Assembly (NCBI RefSeq): GCF_037975245.1
Contig: NC_092569.1
Coordinates: 7,000,501 to 7,064,500, forward strand
Origin: Apostichopus japonicus
Lineage: Eukaryota > Echinodermata > Holothuroidea > Aspidochirotida > Stichopodidae
Direction: 5' to 3'
Length of the DNA: 64,000 nt
Both the position numbers and the translations under genes were made by a program. Within the stretch, counting starts at the first letter, position 1. Every line of letters begins with the position of its first letter. Below are positions 12,310 through 23,899 of this stretch, in pieces. Below the pieces are notes generated by a model that was given only the letters and a program-made list of their open reading frames with translations, did no database searches and had not been told where the DNA came from.

Positions 12310-13180
12310 TTCTGAGACTGTTGTAACTGTCATTTTTGCATATACCATTAACTTCTCTGTGTCTTTCCAGCCGTGATAAAATTTAGAAATGTACAATGAT
12401 TACTGCTTATTATTCAGCTCCTATCTATAAACTGATTATCAGTTTTCCCGCGGTCATAGAAATCCCTGGAAAGTTGTGGAATTTGCCAAAACAAATTCAA
12501 GACTTAAAAGATATGGAATTTTACATAGCCTGCGACCCACAAAAATGAACTTTAAAATTGCTGTCTTGGAATAGGTTTTCGGCCAAGGTGTGGGAAACCT
12601 AGATGATGGTGGGTACTTGTATTAGTCTTATGTAATTTTAGTATAATTATTGAAGTGTAGATGGGTTAATATAGTTTGTAAAAACATTTATCCTGTTGGG
12701 CGTGTAGATATTTATAATCATTATCGTCACATATTAGTATTACTACTTGTATTTTTGCTACTGATATTGTAATATATATCAATTATAATTATGACATGTT
12801 GTCCATTTTTATATGTCCATGTGTACTACTTCCAAATGTTTTGTGTAGATAAGGTCCTGAATTGAGGGATGGGAAGGGAAGCAGTGTGGCTACAGTGAAT
12901 TCAGCTTCCTATCGTTGTTTAGTATTAAGTAACATCATTTGTATCATTTAAAGTAGTAGTTATATTCAAGATAATTAAAGCCTGTATTCTTTATTATTGG
13001 TTTTAAAATAAAGTTAACTTGTGAAGCATATTTTATTTGTTTTTCTTTTATGAGGATTTCATTATAAGTTGTGATGTGGTTTGACAACCCTCTTCTTGAT
13101 GTCCTTTTCAACTATATAGACATTTTTAATGCAGATTCAACTAAACAGAATTAACGCATCCGCCTCGTGATAGTTTCCTA
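12310..13180. other. Intergenic, nothing recognised
   Basis: AT-rich sequence without supported coding, RNA or repeat features. Confidence 0.5.
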
Positions 13181-13244
13181 AACAACTGCCGTGTCATGTT
13201 TTCCTAAAATGGCGTTAAGCAATGCCATACATTTGATGAAACTT

Positions 13245-13560
13245 TGTGTCATCAGTACACAGGCAACATCAACTTTGACACAACCGTTGTATCATTCTTA
13301 CACAGGCATTCCTATATTTTACACGACTGATGTGTTAGTTGTAGAAAACAAAGTGTTATTCTTACACAAACCGTTGGTAGATTTTACACAGCTGTTGTGT
13401 CACTATTACACATGCGTTTGGTAGAATTTACACACAACTTTTGCTAATATTTTAACACAATGATGTGTTATTTTTACACAGGCAATGTGTAGATTTTAAC
13501 ACAACAGTTACTTAATATAGTTTACACAACATTGTGTAGTTGCCACACAACGTTTGCTCT
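13245..13560. repeat. Degenerate TGTGT...ACACA repeat tract
   Basis: TTGTGTTAnnnTTACACA-type words recur roughly every 30-45 bp, for example TGTGTTATTTTTACACAGGC and GTTGTGTCACTATTACACA. Each word is itself a small inverted repeat, so single strands could form serial hairpins. Units are too diverged for a fixed period. The short open frame across it is incidental. Confidence 0.6.
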
Positions 13561-15290
13561 GTGCACTATGTATTCTACAAGTCCACCAATAAATCTAATC
13601 ATCAACAAAATTAATTTGACACTAATTAAGTTGAGCTATTTGAACCAATAAGTGTTACTATAGAGTAAGACGCAGTGATTGTTCACCTTCACTAGCAGCA
13701 TTTAACTATTTAAGGCCTTACTATACAATCAAGTTATAAACACGAACGTATAACTCACAATCATGAGGATGAACTTTTTTTGGCCCATTCGCAGGGGTCG
13801 ATCGAACTAAAGATTCAGACAATAACTTTTTATCCGGTGTTTGTCAACATACACAGTCAGTTCATTATTATTATAATTAATCAAGCACATGCACTAGCAA
13901 ATGGAAGGCAGTTTTACGCACCGTTGAACAAAAAATATTAAAAAAGGGCTTCACAGTGAGTATTCAGTACGGTGACGGATTCAACTGCCAGAACCAATGA
14001 CCCGAGGGTATTTTTTAAGTGTGTCCTTAGAACGGCTTACTACATCAACGTCATTTAAGAGAGTCTAATGTAGAGTGATAAACGGAAAGTTCAATACACC
14101 TGACCACTCATGCGTTCGAATAATGTATCTGTGCACGGGCGAAACATCTGGCAAAATGACATCGTCAAAATTGTGTTATTACACAATAGTATAAAAAAGA
14201 CAACATTGTTAAGACCGTCGAGACCGAATGCATAAAAAGGCTTGAAATAAGTACATGTCCTCTAAAACCTTTCTAGTTACTTTCATAACTGGTTGTATGT
14301 CCGTGTTGATCATCAGCAAAACATGACTGTTGAATCATTGGGATGCTTGGTATATAATAATAATACAGGATTCACACGCTCTCAAGCAATATCGTTCTGC
14401 ACAACATGATTATTCCATTAATAAAAGATAGAAGATGGCAATCCATGGAGTTGCAGATCTCATCTTCTTCACACAATTTAGCCCAATTTGGTTTCTGACC
14501 AACATTTGTCTTTAACCTCGATCATCAACAACCACATCACTACCATTTAAAAACTTGTCTCAATATTTTCTACATATCGCGTGGTTTAATAAATTCACCT
14601 GCATGATGAAAAACAGAAAGTGGCTAAAACCATTTTATAGGTTTCTTGACCTCTGACCTTTGAACTATGACGTCACCAATCACTCATTCATGAGTTTATA
14701 TGGTCAAGCACTAACCCGCCCGGGATCGGAGTTACTATCTAGGGAGGAGTGGGCGACACACTGTATTGTTTGATGGCTTTAAGGGGATTATTTACCAGTT
14801 ATAATTTGTATTTATGTTTTTTGAGGTATAGTTTTTATTTATGTATATAACTAGATGACATACACATTGTCTGTCTCTTACATTGATATGGTAAACCAAA
14901 AAATGAATAAAATGTTAAATGACCAAAGACATCCTCTTTTCCTGAACTATATATGTCTTCTGCCTTTCAGGTAGCAGTCTTTGCATGCCACGGTCTAACA
15001 TAACAGATTCAGGTTTTCTTTTCTACCCAATTCTGTTTCTCTTTTCAACCTGAGGTTCGTTCGATAGGCTGTCTTGTGTTTTATTTTCTTGTTTTTTTTC
15101 TAGACTATTTTGCATTTTTATATTTGTAAGTATATGTATCTATTTATATGTGTGTATGTATATGTACATAAATGTATATTAATCTCACATGCATGCATAT
15201 TGTTGCTGTTGGTGCTTTGATTTTTTTCTGTGCTTTTTTTAAACTTATTTTTAACTGTATTCTATTTGTAGCATGTGTTTTTGTCTATCC
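13561..15290. other. Intergenic, nothing recognised
   Basis: No supported gene or repeat. The last 200 bp become T-rich and pyrimidine-rich as they approach the ATCC microsatellite. Confidence 0.45.
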
Positions 15291-15298
15291 ATCGATCT

Positions 15299-15856
15299 AT
15301 CCATCCATCCATCCATCCATCCATCCATCCATCCATCCATCCATCCATCCATCCATCCATCCATCCATCCATCCATCCATCCATCCATCCATCCATCCAT
15401 CCATCCATCCATCCATCCATCCATCCATCCATCCATCCATCCATCCATCCATCCATCCATCCATCCATCCATCCATCCATCCATCCATCCATCCATCCAT
15501 CCATCCATCCATCCATCCATCCATCCATCCATCCATCCATCCATCCATCCATCCATCCATCCATCCATCCATCCATCCATCCATCCATCCATCCATCCAT
15601 CCATCCATCCATCCATCCATCCATCCATCCATCCATCCATCCATCCATCCATCCATCCATCCATCCATCCATCCATCCATCCATCCATCCATCCATCCAT
15701 CCATCCATCCATCCATCCATCCATCCATCCATCCATCCATCCATCCATCCATCCATCCATCCATCCATCCATCCATCCATCCATCCATCCATCCATCCAT
15801 CCATCCATCCATCCATCCATCCATCCATCCATCCATCTATCTATCTATCTATCTAT
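15299..15856. repeat. Giant (ATCC)n microsatellite with (TATC)n end
   Basis: About 537 bp of uninterrupted ATCC, roughly 134 units, followed by five TATC units. Because 4 is not a multiple of 3, the repeat is open in several frames and yields long artificial proteins (His-Pro-Ser-Ile or Met-Asp-Gly-Trp repeats). Perfect purity implies recent expansion or an assembly-set length. Confidence 0.97.
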
Positions 15857-15859
15857 TTA

Positions 15860-16920
15860 TTGGGTTGTTCGCATTCACCAGTTTTATTATAACGTCTTCC
15901 TTGTATTACGCAGTATACATCAATAGTCTAAGTAAGAGCAGTTGTAATTCATTCTTTAAAGCTATAGTATAAACAGGCTAACGAAGGTGTAATTGATAAG
16001 GTCAAGATATACCAACGAACTCACAAGGTAAAACGTTTCTGTCTATTTTTTGACTCAAATACAACTTTCGCCTTACCCCTTTATCAATAGAAAACGTTTG
16101 ATTTGTAATGATATGTTATGTCCTATATACATGTAATAACGGCAGAAAAATTAGAATAAAATATAGGCCTATGACAAACATAGAGTTCGATGTGTGCAAC
16201 CTAGTTAACGAACAACGTCCAATTGAGTTTAAATTATGTACATTTGGGGAAACAAATTCGATTTTCTGATGTTTATTTTTTCGTTTTGTTTGGATCATCA
16301 AACATGTCCTCATTCTAATGATCGTACCTTGCAAACAAAGTCACTCACACGTGATTTGTAGTTAAAAGAAAGAGTGACATACTCGTCGTTTGTTTATCTA
16401 TAACAAGCACTTAATGAGACTGTGAAATGATTTGATCAAAATCGACTTTCGGTACGACTTTCAATAGTTACCGTAATAATTGATGATTTTGGTCGAGAGG
16501 CTGGCTGCATATCCAGTGAATAATTGTTTTCTTTCTCACACGTCTATGCATAACGTAGCCTCGATGAAGTGTATTTGTTAATTCAAGCATAGAAAATAGG
16601 ACGAAACAGCTCGAATGCACAGCCAGAATGTTGAAAAACCAGAGGCAAAAATTAATGCTATTCCCAAGCTCAAACTTCGTAACGTTAAATATAATTTATC
16701 CATACAATCTTCTCTACAGTATATTTCACATAGGAATTATAATTAATATGCCTTCTGTCATATCCATACCAGTGAATTAAACTGTTGATATTCACCAGGG
16801 AGATGTACAAATTAAGAGCTAGAAATCTCTGAGCTGTTATGGTTCTCACTTAATTCATGGGCAAATTTAAGTCACTTGCTCTACATTATCATGGTTATGA
16901 TATGTGACTTAATAGAAATT
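15860..16920. other. Intergenic, nothing recognised
   Basis: No supported features; AT-rich with scattered short open frames. Confidence 0.45.
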
Positions 16921-16922
16921 GA

Positions 16923-17094
16923 CAACATGATAACTGATCCCTAATACCTTTCTTTATATGTTACTGCATTAGTCAATAGATAATCCTCTCCATTTTGATG
17001 TACACATTTAGTCATAAATATTAACATGTATCTCTCACCACACTGTGAATGTTTAGGCAACGTAACCACTAAAGGTTTCGTTTTCTGGTAAATA
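16923..17094 (+). repeat. Dispersed repeat family A, copy 2
   Basis: Homologous to 557-722, from AACATGATAACTGA to the GTTTAGGCAACGTAACCACT region, in the same orientation. Confidence 0.6.
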
Positions 17095-17099
17095 TTTTA

Positions 17100-18055
17100 A
17101 ATAAATGTTGTCGATGTTGTTTTATTAATATTCAGTTGTAAATAATTCAATTGATATAAGTGATATATATGCCGTACATATCAAAAATTCACCCATGTTT
17201 GAATATGTTAATTCGTGATGTGGTATAGTCCTATTGCTTGAAGATCATTCTTTTGAATAATAATAACAACATACCAATAAGATTTACGTCAAATTTAATG
17301 ATATAATTGAATGGTAATCAATTCTCGAATTAATGACATCACTTAATGCACCGTATTTAATAAGATTAGTAAATTATTTGTTTATGTCATTTAACAAATA
17401 CCAATCGAGATACCTTTACATTATTGTTGACATCATTAGTTTCAGTAAGGCTTTTAATGATAAGTGAAGCGCTTTTCATTATATCATTAAATATTAATAA
17501 TATCAAATATCATTAAATAATAATATGATTGGATGGTGCATGAATGAAATATAAAACGGCTTGACATGCGTATGTCATATATTAACAAAATTATCTGAGC
17601 GGGAACTCATAAGCAAATACTATTGTCGGATAATATTGAAAGCCAAACTTGTCAGAACTCAGAGGGTGCCTTCGGTTGGATAAGAGAGGATAGTTCAAGA
17701 ATCTCAATGGTAGAAAGCAATATTTTAATAAGTAGTAATCAATCATTTCTAAATAAGAAAGTAACGATAAGAAGCTGCAGAGCCATTATAAATAATTTTT
17801 CTGATTCATCATTCTGTCACCGTTGTTATTATATTACAACATTTTCAGTGCAACATGTTTGGTATAGATTTGCCAGACGTTCGTGTGTCGTACTGTTTCC
17901 CCCAATTGTTTACTGCGGTTTTGAGTGATGGGGCTCATTAGCCAGTGATTATGAATTTGAGAGGCACCTCAATACAAGGAAGGCAGATTATTGTCATGAA
18001 AGATGTGAAGTATTTCACACGTGATGGCAGCATGGCAGCAGTCTACAGTGTAATA
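17100..18055. other. Intergenic, very AT-rich
   Basis: Contains many ATTAA/TCATTAAA words (17270-17530) but no defined repeat unit. The 101-codon open frame at 17623-17928 has no recognisable domain and no splice context. Confidence 0.4.
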
Positions 18056-18060
18056 TAATG

Positions 18061-18285
18061 TATCAACCACAGATAATCGTTACTTCAACTCTGTTTCTAT
18101 TACTGTACTCTCCTAACTTCACTTGACTTGTAACACTCGCAAGATATTGAGTAAACATAAGCAAGATATAAATATTAGAGGATATTATCAACCACAGATA
18201 ATCGTTACTTCAACTCTGTTTCTATAACTGTACTCTCCTAACTTCACTTGACTTGTAACACTCGCAAGATATAAATATTAGAGGA
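18061..18285 (+). repeat. Two-copy direct repeat, about 125 and 100 bp
   Basis: TATCAACCACAGATAATCGT starts at 18061 and again at 18186. Both copies run through ACTGTACTCTCCTAACTTCA to GCAAGATATAAATATTAGAGG. The first holds an extra internal GCAAGATAT spacer. Near-identity indicates a recent tandem duplication. Confidence 0.85.
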
Positions 18286-18736
18286 CGGACTGCCCAAAAT
18301 AACTCCTGCCCATTTCCGGCGTCATTACCAAACCTGACAAATTGCGCAAGATGTAGCAGTCGTCTGCTCACTGTTCACCTTCAACACAGTTATGTTAACA
18401 CCGGTACCAACTTACCAAACTGTCTATAGGTCGTTCGCAGAAACATACGAGAATCCTGCCTTACATTCGGTTGCACCAAACGTAGAAAGACAGGAAGTGG
18501 TATATCCTTTCATAAGTAAGGATCTTAGGAGAGCCCACTATTCCTGACATCCAACCTCCTCTTGTTTTTCAGAGAGAAAAGTCCCCCCTCCCCCACCACA
18601 CACACACACATTCACAGATATGTATGGGGACGGCTGAAAAGACACGAAAATTTAGTGACCGTAAGGGGGCAAAATTTTCGTCCCTATTTTACAGCCCACA
18701 CTAAGAGCCACCGCCGAGCGAGAAGAAAAAACCTTT

Positions 18737-18810
18737 TAGTCATTAATTAACATCAATTATGACTGGGAAAATACTATTTTCCAGTCACAATTGGTGTTAA
18801 TTGATGACTA
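18737..18810. repeat. Hairpin-forming inverted repeat, 74 bp
   Basis: TAGTCATTAATTAACA...TGACTGGGAAAATA faces TATTTTCCAGTCA...TGTTAATTGATGACTA with almost no loop. It could be a minimal foldback or the fused ends of a deleted element. No target duplication is obvious. Confidence 0.75.
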
Positions 18811-19550
18811 CTTTCCTATCCTAACAATTTTGATATAGCCTACTACTGTAGCTTTAATACAATGCAAAACTTTATAGTTATACTAGTAGTAGTACTAGTT
18901 AAACTTGTAACTAGGCTAGGCAAGCCATAGGCTGTTGCCCATCTGTCAGTGAAATGACAAAGGAAGACACAGTCTAGCGATAATCTAATAATGATGGATG
19001 AAAGCTTCCATTAAATCCTACTAGTTGTATATTTGTTCAGTTAGAAGCCGTATTTAATTTCTTTGCTTCTTGACGACGATGGGCACTTTTGTTGTTACGT
19101 CCTAGCAGTACAGATCGAGCAGAAACAAACTGTTTCGTGGAACCAAGTTTCTAATATAAAAACATGTCAAATATTCCTTTCGCATAAATATACCCCTAAC
19201 AAGTCACATTTCTGTGTATTTATTTTCATATTATTTTAAGGTTTTCTTATAATCTGGAAATGTATTGCACTTCATTGCCTAACGTCAAGACTCTACGTAA
19301 AATGACAGTGAAGATTGACGCTTTTGGGATAGCTGTTCGTCTCAAATTACTGCAAGCGACAAGCTGGAAGTAACTTCTGTGTGATCAAGTTCTGTGACCC
19401 GATCCCTTGAATCAACAACACTGCAGGCCTACCAGAATCAACATCGAGCGATCAATACTGCTCAACTACATATTTGTAATGTATTCAGAGAGACTCATAT
19501 GGATAATTTGACACTGACTTTGCCAGTTCATGTAACTATGTGTTTATTCA
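18811..19550. other. Intergenic, nothing recognised
   Basis: No supported features. Confidence 0.45.
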
Positions 19551-19556
19551 AGTGAG

Positions 19557-19645
19557 ATTCCTCGCTCGTGGTGTCCGGGTCAAGGGTTGTATATATGTTC
19601 TTACATGGCTATATACATACGTAGTGTCATTATGTTACTACGCCA
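19557..19645 (+). repeat. LTR-like fragment, left copy
   Basis: TTCCTCGCTCGTGGTGTCCG through ATGGCTATATACATACGTAG and TGTCATTATGTTACTACGCC matches 21843-21931 in the same orientation, about 2.28 kb away. The two copies flank the minus-strand gypsy pol remains, so they may be decayed long terminal repeats. Similarity stops after about 90 bp. Confidence 0.5.
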
Positions 19646-20401
19646 CACTGCTTTCCCTCTAAATCAAAAGGTATTTTCTTTCAAAAACCTACTGTCGGGG
19701 AGCACTCTTAATTGTAAATATTACACTTCACCAAATAACAGACAGGAATTTTCCTTGCATTTTTTCTTTCTTTTAACTATAAATTAATATAACATGAAGA
19801 GTAACGATTCAGTTCATATAACTCGTAATGTGACTATAACAAACCAGCTTAAGCATGCAAAACACTTTACAAACTCAATTTGAAAACAGGTTTGCGAAGT
19901 CTTTCTGACCTCAGAAGCTTTTAGGTTGGTTCTAAGGTAGACATAATACTGGACTCTGGCTTTGGGTTGTTTCAGTTTACACACCAGTTACTATACGCTT
20001 TCATTCCCTGTGGGAAAGCTTTGGTACAAGACTTTGATCTTAAGCCTCATCTACATATTTGTGCCATTGAAAGACTCACACAAAAGTCCTTGATAGATTT
20101 TGGCTTCTAACATGTGATGTACATGTACACTTTAATTCTACCGTCAATATCGACTAGTACCACACACCTCTTCTACAGTTTGTATTTCTCATTTGTTTGC
20201 TTTATGTGGAGGACTGAGCACTCATACTTGGCCACCAACACTAAACCTGCGCTCCTCTGTGCTTCCACGAAAATGATATTTTTTGCATATCTTATTTGTG
20301 TTCCACTTTTGGTGTTAGGTAAGCAAAACCAAGCTCAACTTTGCCTTAACCTCCCTTAACAATCGTTCGATATTTGAGCAAGAACATAACCAGTCGATAT
20401 T

Positions 20402-21800
20402 TTACGCTGAATTTTGTGCTTCCAGCAAAACCTGTTTAATAAAAGCTTCCATGACTATTCTTACCGACCTCTCTGCTGCCCCATTTGAGGCTGGTTGGTA
20501 TGTTGGAACTAAAATGTGTTTGATATCACTTTGCTTTATAAACAACTGGATTGACTTCGCTCGAAACCGAGGACCATTATCAGTGACCAACTCTTTGGGC
20601 AAATGCTGATTTGAAAAGATTGATTTTAACTCATTTATGGATCTCTCTGTGGTTGTGTTTGCATGCATATCACCTTTAACCCTTTGAGTGACTATCAATC
20701 AAAATTATCATTACCGTACTCACAAAAATCAACATGTACGCTCTGAAAAGGTCTAGTACACCTCCACATTTCCAATGATGATTTTGGTGGTTTACTTCTG
20801 GTATTTTGACAAACAGTGCATTTACCTGCCAATGACTCTTTGTCTCTTCGTTTATACCCGGTCAATAGATAAACCCTCTGGCAATCGACTTCCTAGCCAC
20901 TGTGCCAGTATGATCACTATGGAGTTCAGTAAGTAATCTGTGCCTTAAAGAGTTTGGTACCATCACTCTGTGACCCCACTTTACACACCTTACAAACCTT
21001 CTATTATGAAATGGCTTTAACTCAGCTCATCAGACATAACCATTGTTTCTGACCAAACAAACAACGTTTCTTCACACAGTTGCTTAAGACAAGTGTCCTA
21101 TGTAGTCTCTGCTGCAATTTCAGCAGCTGTGACAGAAAGATTACTGTCAACTACTTCCGTTACCAAGAACTCACTTTCGGTGCCTTATTCCGAATTTTCG
21201 TGAGGTAAGCGTGAGAGGGCGTCTGCCAGAGGCATTATCTTTGGAACACTGGCACTCTATGGTATAGTCGTTGTAAGACAAAAGGACTGCCCACCTTTGA
21301 ACACGTGCTGCTGCCATAGTTGGTATCGCCGACTTTGGACCTAACAGTAGTAGCGGCTTGTGATCTGTGATTAACATGAAGTTTCTACCTAATAAAAAAT
21401 AGTGGAACTTTTTGATACCAAAGATGATATATAGTGCCTCGCTTTCAAATCTAGGCGTATTACCGCTCACTTTTGGTAAGGGTGCGAGGAGCGAAGGCTA
21501 TTGGTTTTTCTCTCCGTCATCCAGCACATGACTAATCATCGCTCCGAGACCATAGCTAGATGCATCGCATATTAATTTCATTTTTTCGCTCATTATCGTA
21601 ATGAACAAGAAGTGCGTCGCCTGTCAACACTCCTTTACAAGTGTCGTATGCTTCCTGCTGAGCCTTTATAGCCATTCCCACTCCACATTCTGTTGTAACA
21701 ACTTGTGAAGGGGAACGAGTAAGGTCGCAAGATCAGGTAGAAAACGTGAATACAACTGAACCATTCCTAGAGACTACCTTAGCTCGTCTGCATTCTTGAA
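20402..21800 (-). pseudogene. Ty3/gypsy retrotransposon pol remnant (RNase H, H2C2 finger, integrase)
   Basis: Read on the minus strand from 21800 downward, the frames give an RT-thumb segment (KPIAFAPRTLTK), an RNase H block (FGIKKFHYFLLGR, LITDHKPLLLL), a degraded H2C2 zinc-finger region (HTGT..., CTVCQNT) and an integrase core with VTDNGPRFRAKS and HILVPTYQPASNGAAERSV. That order is the normal gypsy pol order. Frames are broken by stops and shifts, including a stop where the family has Trp before PGI. The RT palm with its catalytic aspartates is missing. It is inactive, a fossil of a Metaviridae-type retroelement. Confidence 0.88.
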
Positions 21801-21842
21801 CGTCGGAGCATGAATGATAGAATCGATTTTGATCTTGAGTGG

Positions 21843-21931
21843 ATCCTCGCTCGTGTTTTCCAGGTCAAGAGTCATATATACCAACTAAAATGGCTATATA
21901 CATACGTAGTGTCATTATGTTACTACGCCAC
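21843..21931 (+). repeat. LTR-like fragment, right copy
   Basis: Direct copy of 19557-19645. It lies about 330 bp upstream of the plus-strand gag remnant, where a 5' LTR would be expected for an element in that orientation. Confidence 0.5.
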
Positions 21932-22260
21932 AATATTCACCAAATTCAGCGTCTTACCAACACTAGTGATACCCCTTCCGTGCTACAAAAAGTACCTATC
22001 AACCTATTCACCTAATCAAAGCGTTGGGAATATCACCTCGTACGATTATTCTTGTACTATAAGCCAGTGAAGTGATGAAAGTTCTCACAGCCTAGGCAAC
22101 TTCTAACCATTAATGCTCCTACTTCACATATATAACGTGAGCACGGGACTGACTACACGTGTAGCCAACGTTGCGACACCGATTCTCTCGAAATTAGAGC
22201 TCTAATCGCAAACTCCAAAGACTAACAGATTCCACCGAGAACAACAATTCTGACAAACCA

Positions 22261-22930
22261 TGGCGGACAAATTTCCAACATTGAATTGGAGTTCAACTAA
22301 TCAAGCCGAATCGTTCAAAATTTTCAAGCAGGGTTTCGAACTATATTTCTTGGTTAAGAAGACCGGAGTAGCCGGGAAAATGTAAGTTCTACTTCTAGCT
22401 GTTGGAGAGCAGGGCCCAATCGCTATAATAGTTGGACCTTCACGGATGAGGAATCCAAGAGCGCTGTTCAATATGTTAATGGCGCAACTAGAACCAGCAT
22501 AGAACTTCGAATTGCTAGGTTAAAACTACCAACAGAAACCCGAAGAAACATTGATTGATTTCATAAAAGGTGTAAATTACTACCAAGAACTTCTTCCAAA
22601 GAATTGGATGAAAGGTTAATGGAAGAAGTCATTGCAAGCACCCATATGCCAGAATATTAAAGAAACCTTTGGCACACACCAAACAGTTCACTCTCCAGAA
22701 GTCTGTTGAATTAGACAAACAACATTTAGCAACTGCATTACATTTCAATGACCTTCAGGTGATGCACACCATACCAAGCACTCGATTGTCTGCCATACAA
22801 ACCAAGGGCACATGTTACAAGAATTGTATAGCCCACCATCCAACTGGGCAATGTCCGGCATACAACGACAACTGCCGTTCGTGTGGCAAAAGGGTCATTG
22901 TGCCAACTATTGTCAAACAATAAAATATCA
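22261..22930 (+). pseudogene. Retrotransposon gag remnant, opposite in strand to the neighbouring pol
   Basis: ATG at 22261 begins MADKFPTLNW...SFKIFKQGFELYF, then a stop. Later frames give fragments such as LMEEVIASTHMPEY and a zinc-knuckle region (TCYKNC, HPTGQCPAYNDNCRSCGKR) followed, after a frameshift, by HCANYCQTIK. This matches the gag tail of the gypsy elements common in invertebrates. At least three frame breaks make it non-functional. It may belong to the same family as the minus-strand pol at 20402-21800, joined in inverted order. Confidence 0.7.
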
Positions 22931-23677
22931 AAGTGGACGCAACAGATGTAAGAGCAGGCTATCTCAACATTATATAACACACCTACAGAAAACAACCATC
23001 AAAGGCCGAAAAGGGTAATTAGTACAGACTAATTGTTATCACAAATGCTTGAAAAACTAAAAAAATCCAGTCTAAAACATATATTTGTGTATATTTTTGT
23101 TTACGGTTTTATCTTTCCTCAAGTTAGTAAGTTGTTGCTTCTGGAAAATTATTCTTGGATCATTTGTAAAGGATTATTGCAACCTAAAAAATTGAGAAAT
23201 ATAGCACCATTTGTCATCTGAACTTCTAAAAACTTTCAATGAGGAGGGGGAACCCCCTCCCCTTAGACTCCTTTCCCATGACGGTGATCACTATGTAAGT
23301 AGCATATCAATGAATAATGGGTCGGTCCAAGTGGAAAATGCCCGGGACAGTTTTTAAATCCAGTCCACACCTGCTTACGGGTGTATATAGGAAGGTTGAT
23401 GCAATATTCATCAACCATCAATTTCTCTCCTATATTTGCAATCGTTATGAGCAGTCTCAAAGCAAAAGTTATTTTTTAGGGGTGGAGGTTGGCTGGGTCG
23501 GGCAGGGAGGGTGGTTTGAGGATACGAGGTGAAGCAATATGGGCAATAACTATCAACGTTTACTCCAAGAGCTGATTTAACTACTGACAATTTTAACCGG
23601 GTCGATATCTTAAGCAATGGACAATTCTGTTCTCCTGACGTCACTGGGTATACTCATCTTGGCTGTCCGTTGGGAAG

Positions 23678-23870
23678 ATTCAGGATTCTGTAAGATGATA
23701 TAAAGGGATCGTCTTGAAGACATTGAAAGATAACTTTATGGAGAATTTTTTGTCTTGATAATAAGTCTAAAAGTCTAAAGATTCAGGACACTGTAAGATG
23801 ATACAAAGGGATCGTCTTTAAAACCTTGAAAGATAAATTTAGGGAGAATTTTGTTGTCTTCATAATGAAA
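23678..23870 (+). repeat. Two-copy direct repeat, about 101 bp
   Basis: GATTCAGGATTCTGTAAGAT (23678) recurs as GATTCAGGACACTGTAAGAT (23779), followed in both by AAAGGGATCGTCTT and GGAGAATTTT. The copies have diverged by around 10-15 percent. Confidence 0.75.
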
Positions 23871-23899
23871 GAAAAAGAGAGTGTTGATAGTGTTTCAAT

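Noticed and set aside
15172-15972. Long open frames of His-Pro-Ser-Ile and Met-Asp-Gly-Trp repeats on both strands
   Set aside because: They are translations of the ATCC microsatellite, present in several frames at once.
17623-17928. 101-codon plus-strand frame
   Set aside because: No recognisable domain or flanking exon; AT-rich background gives such frames by chance.
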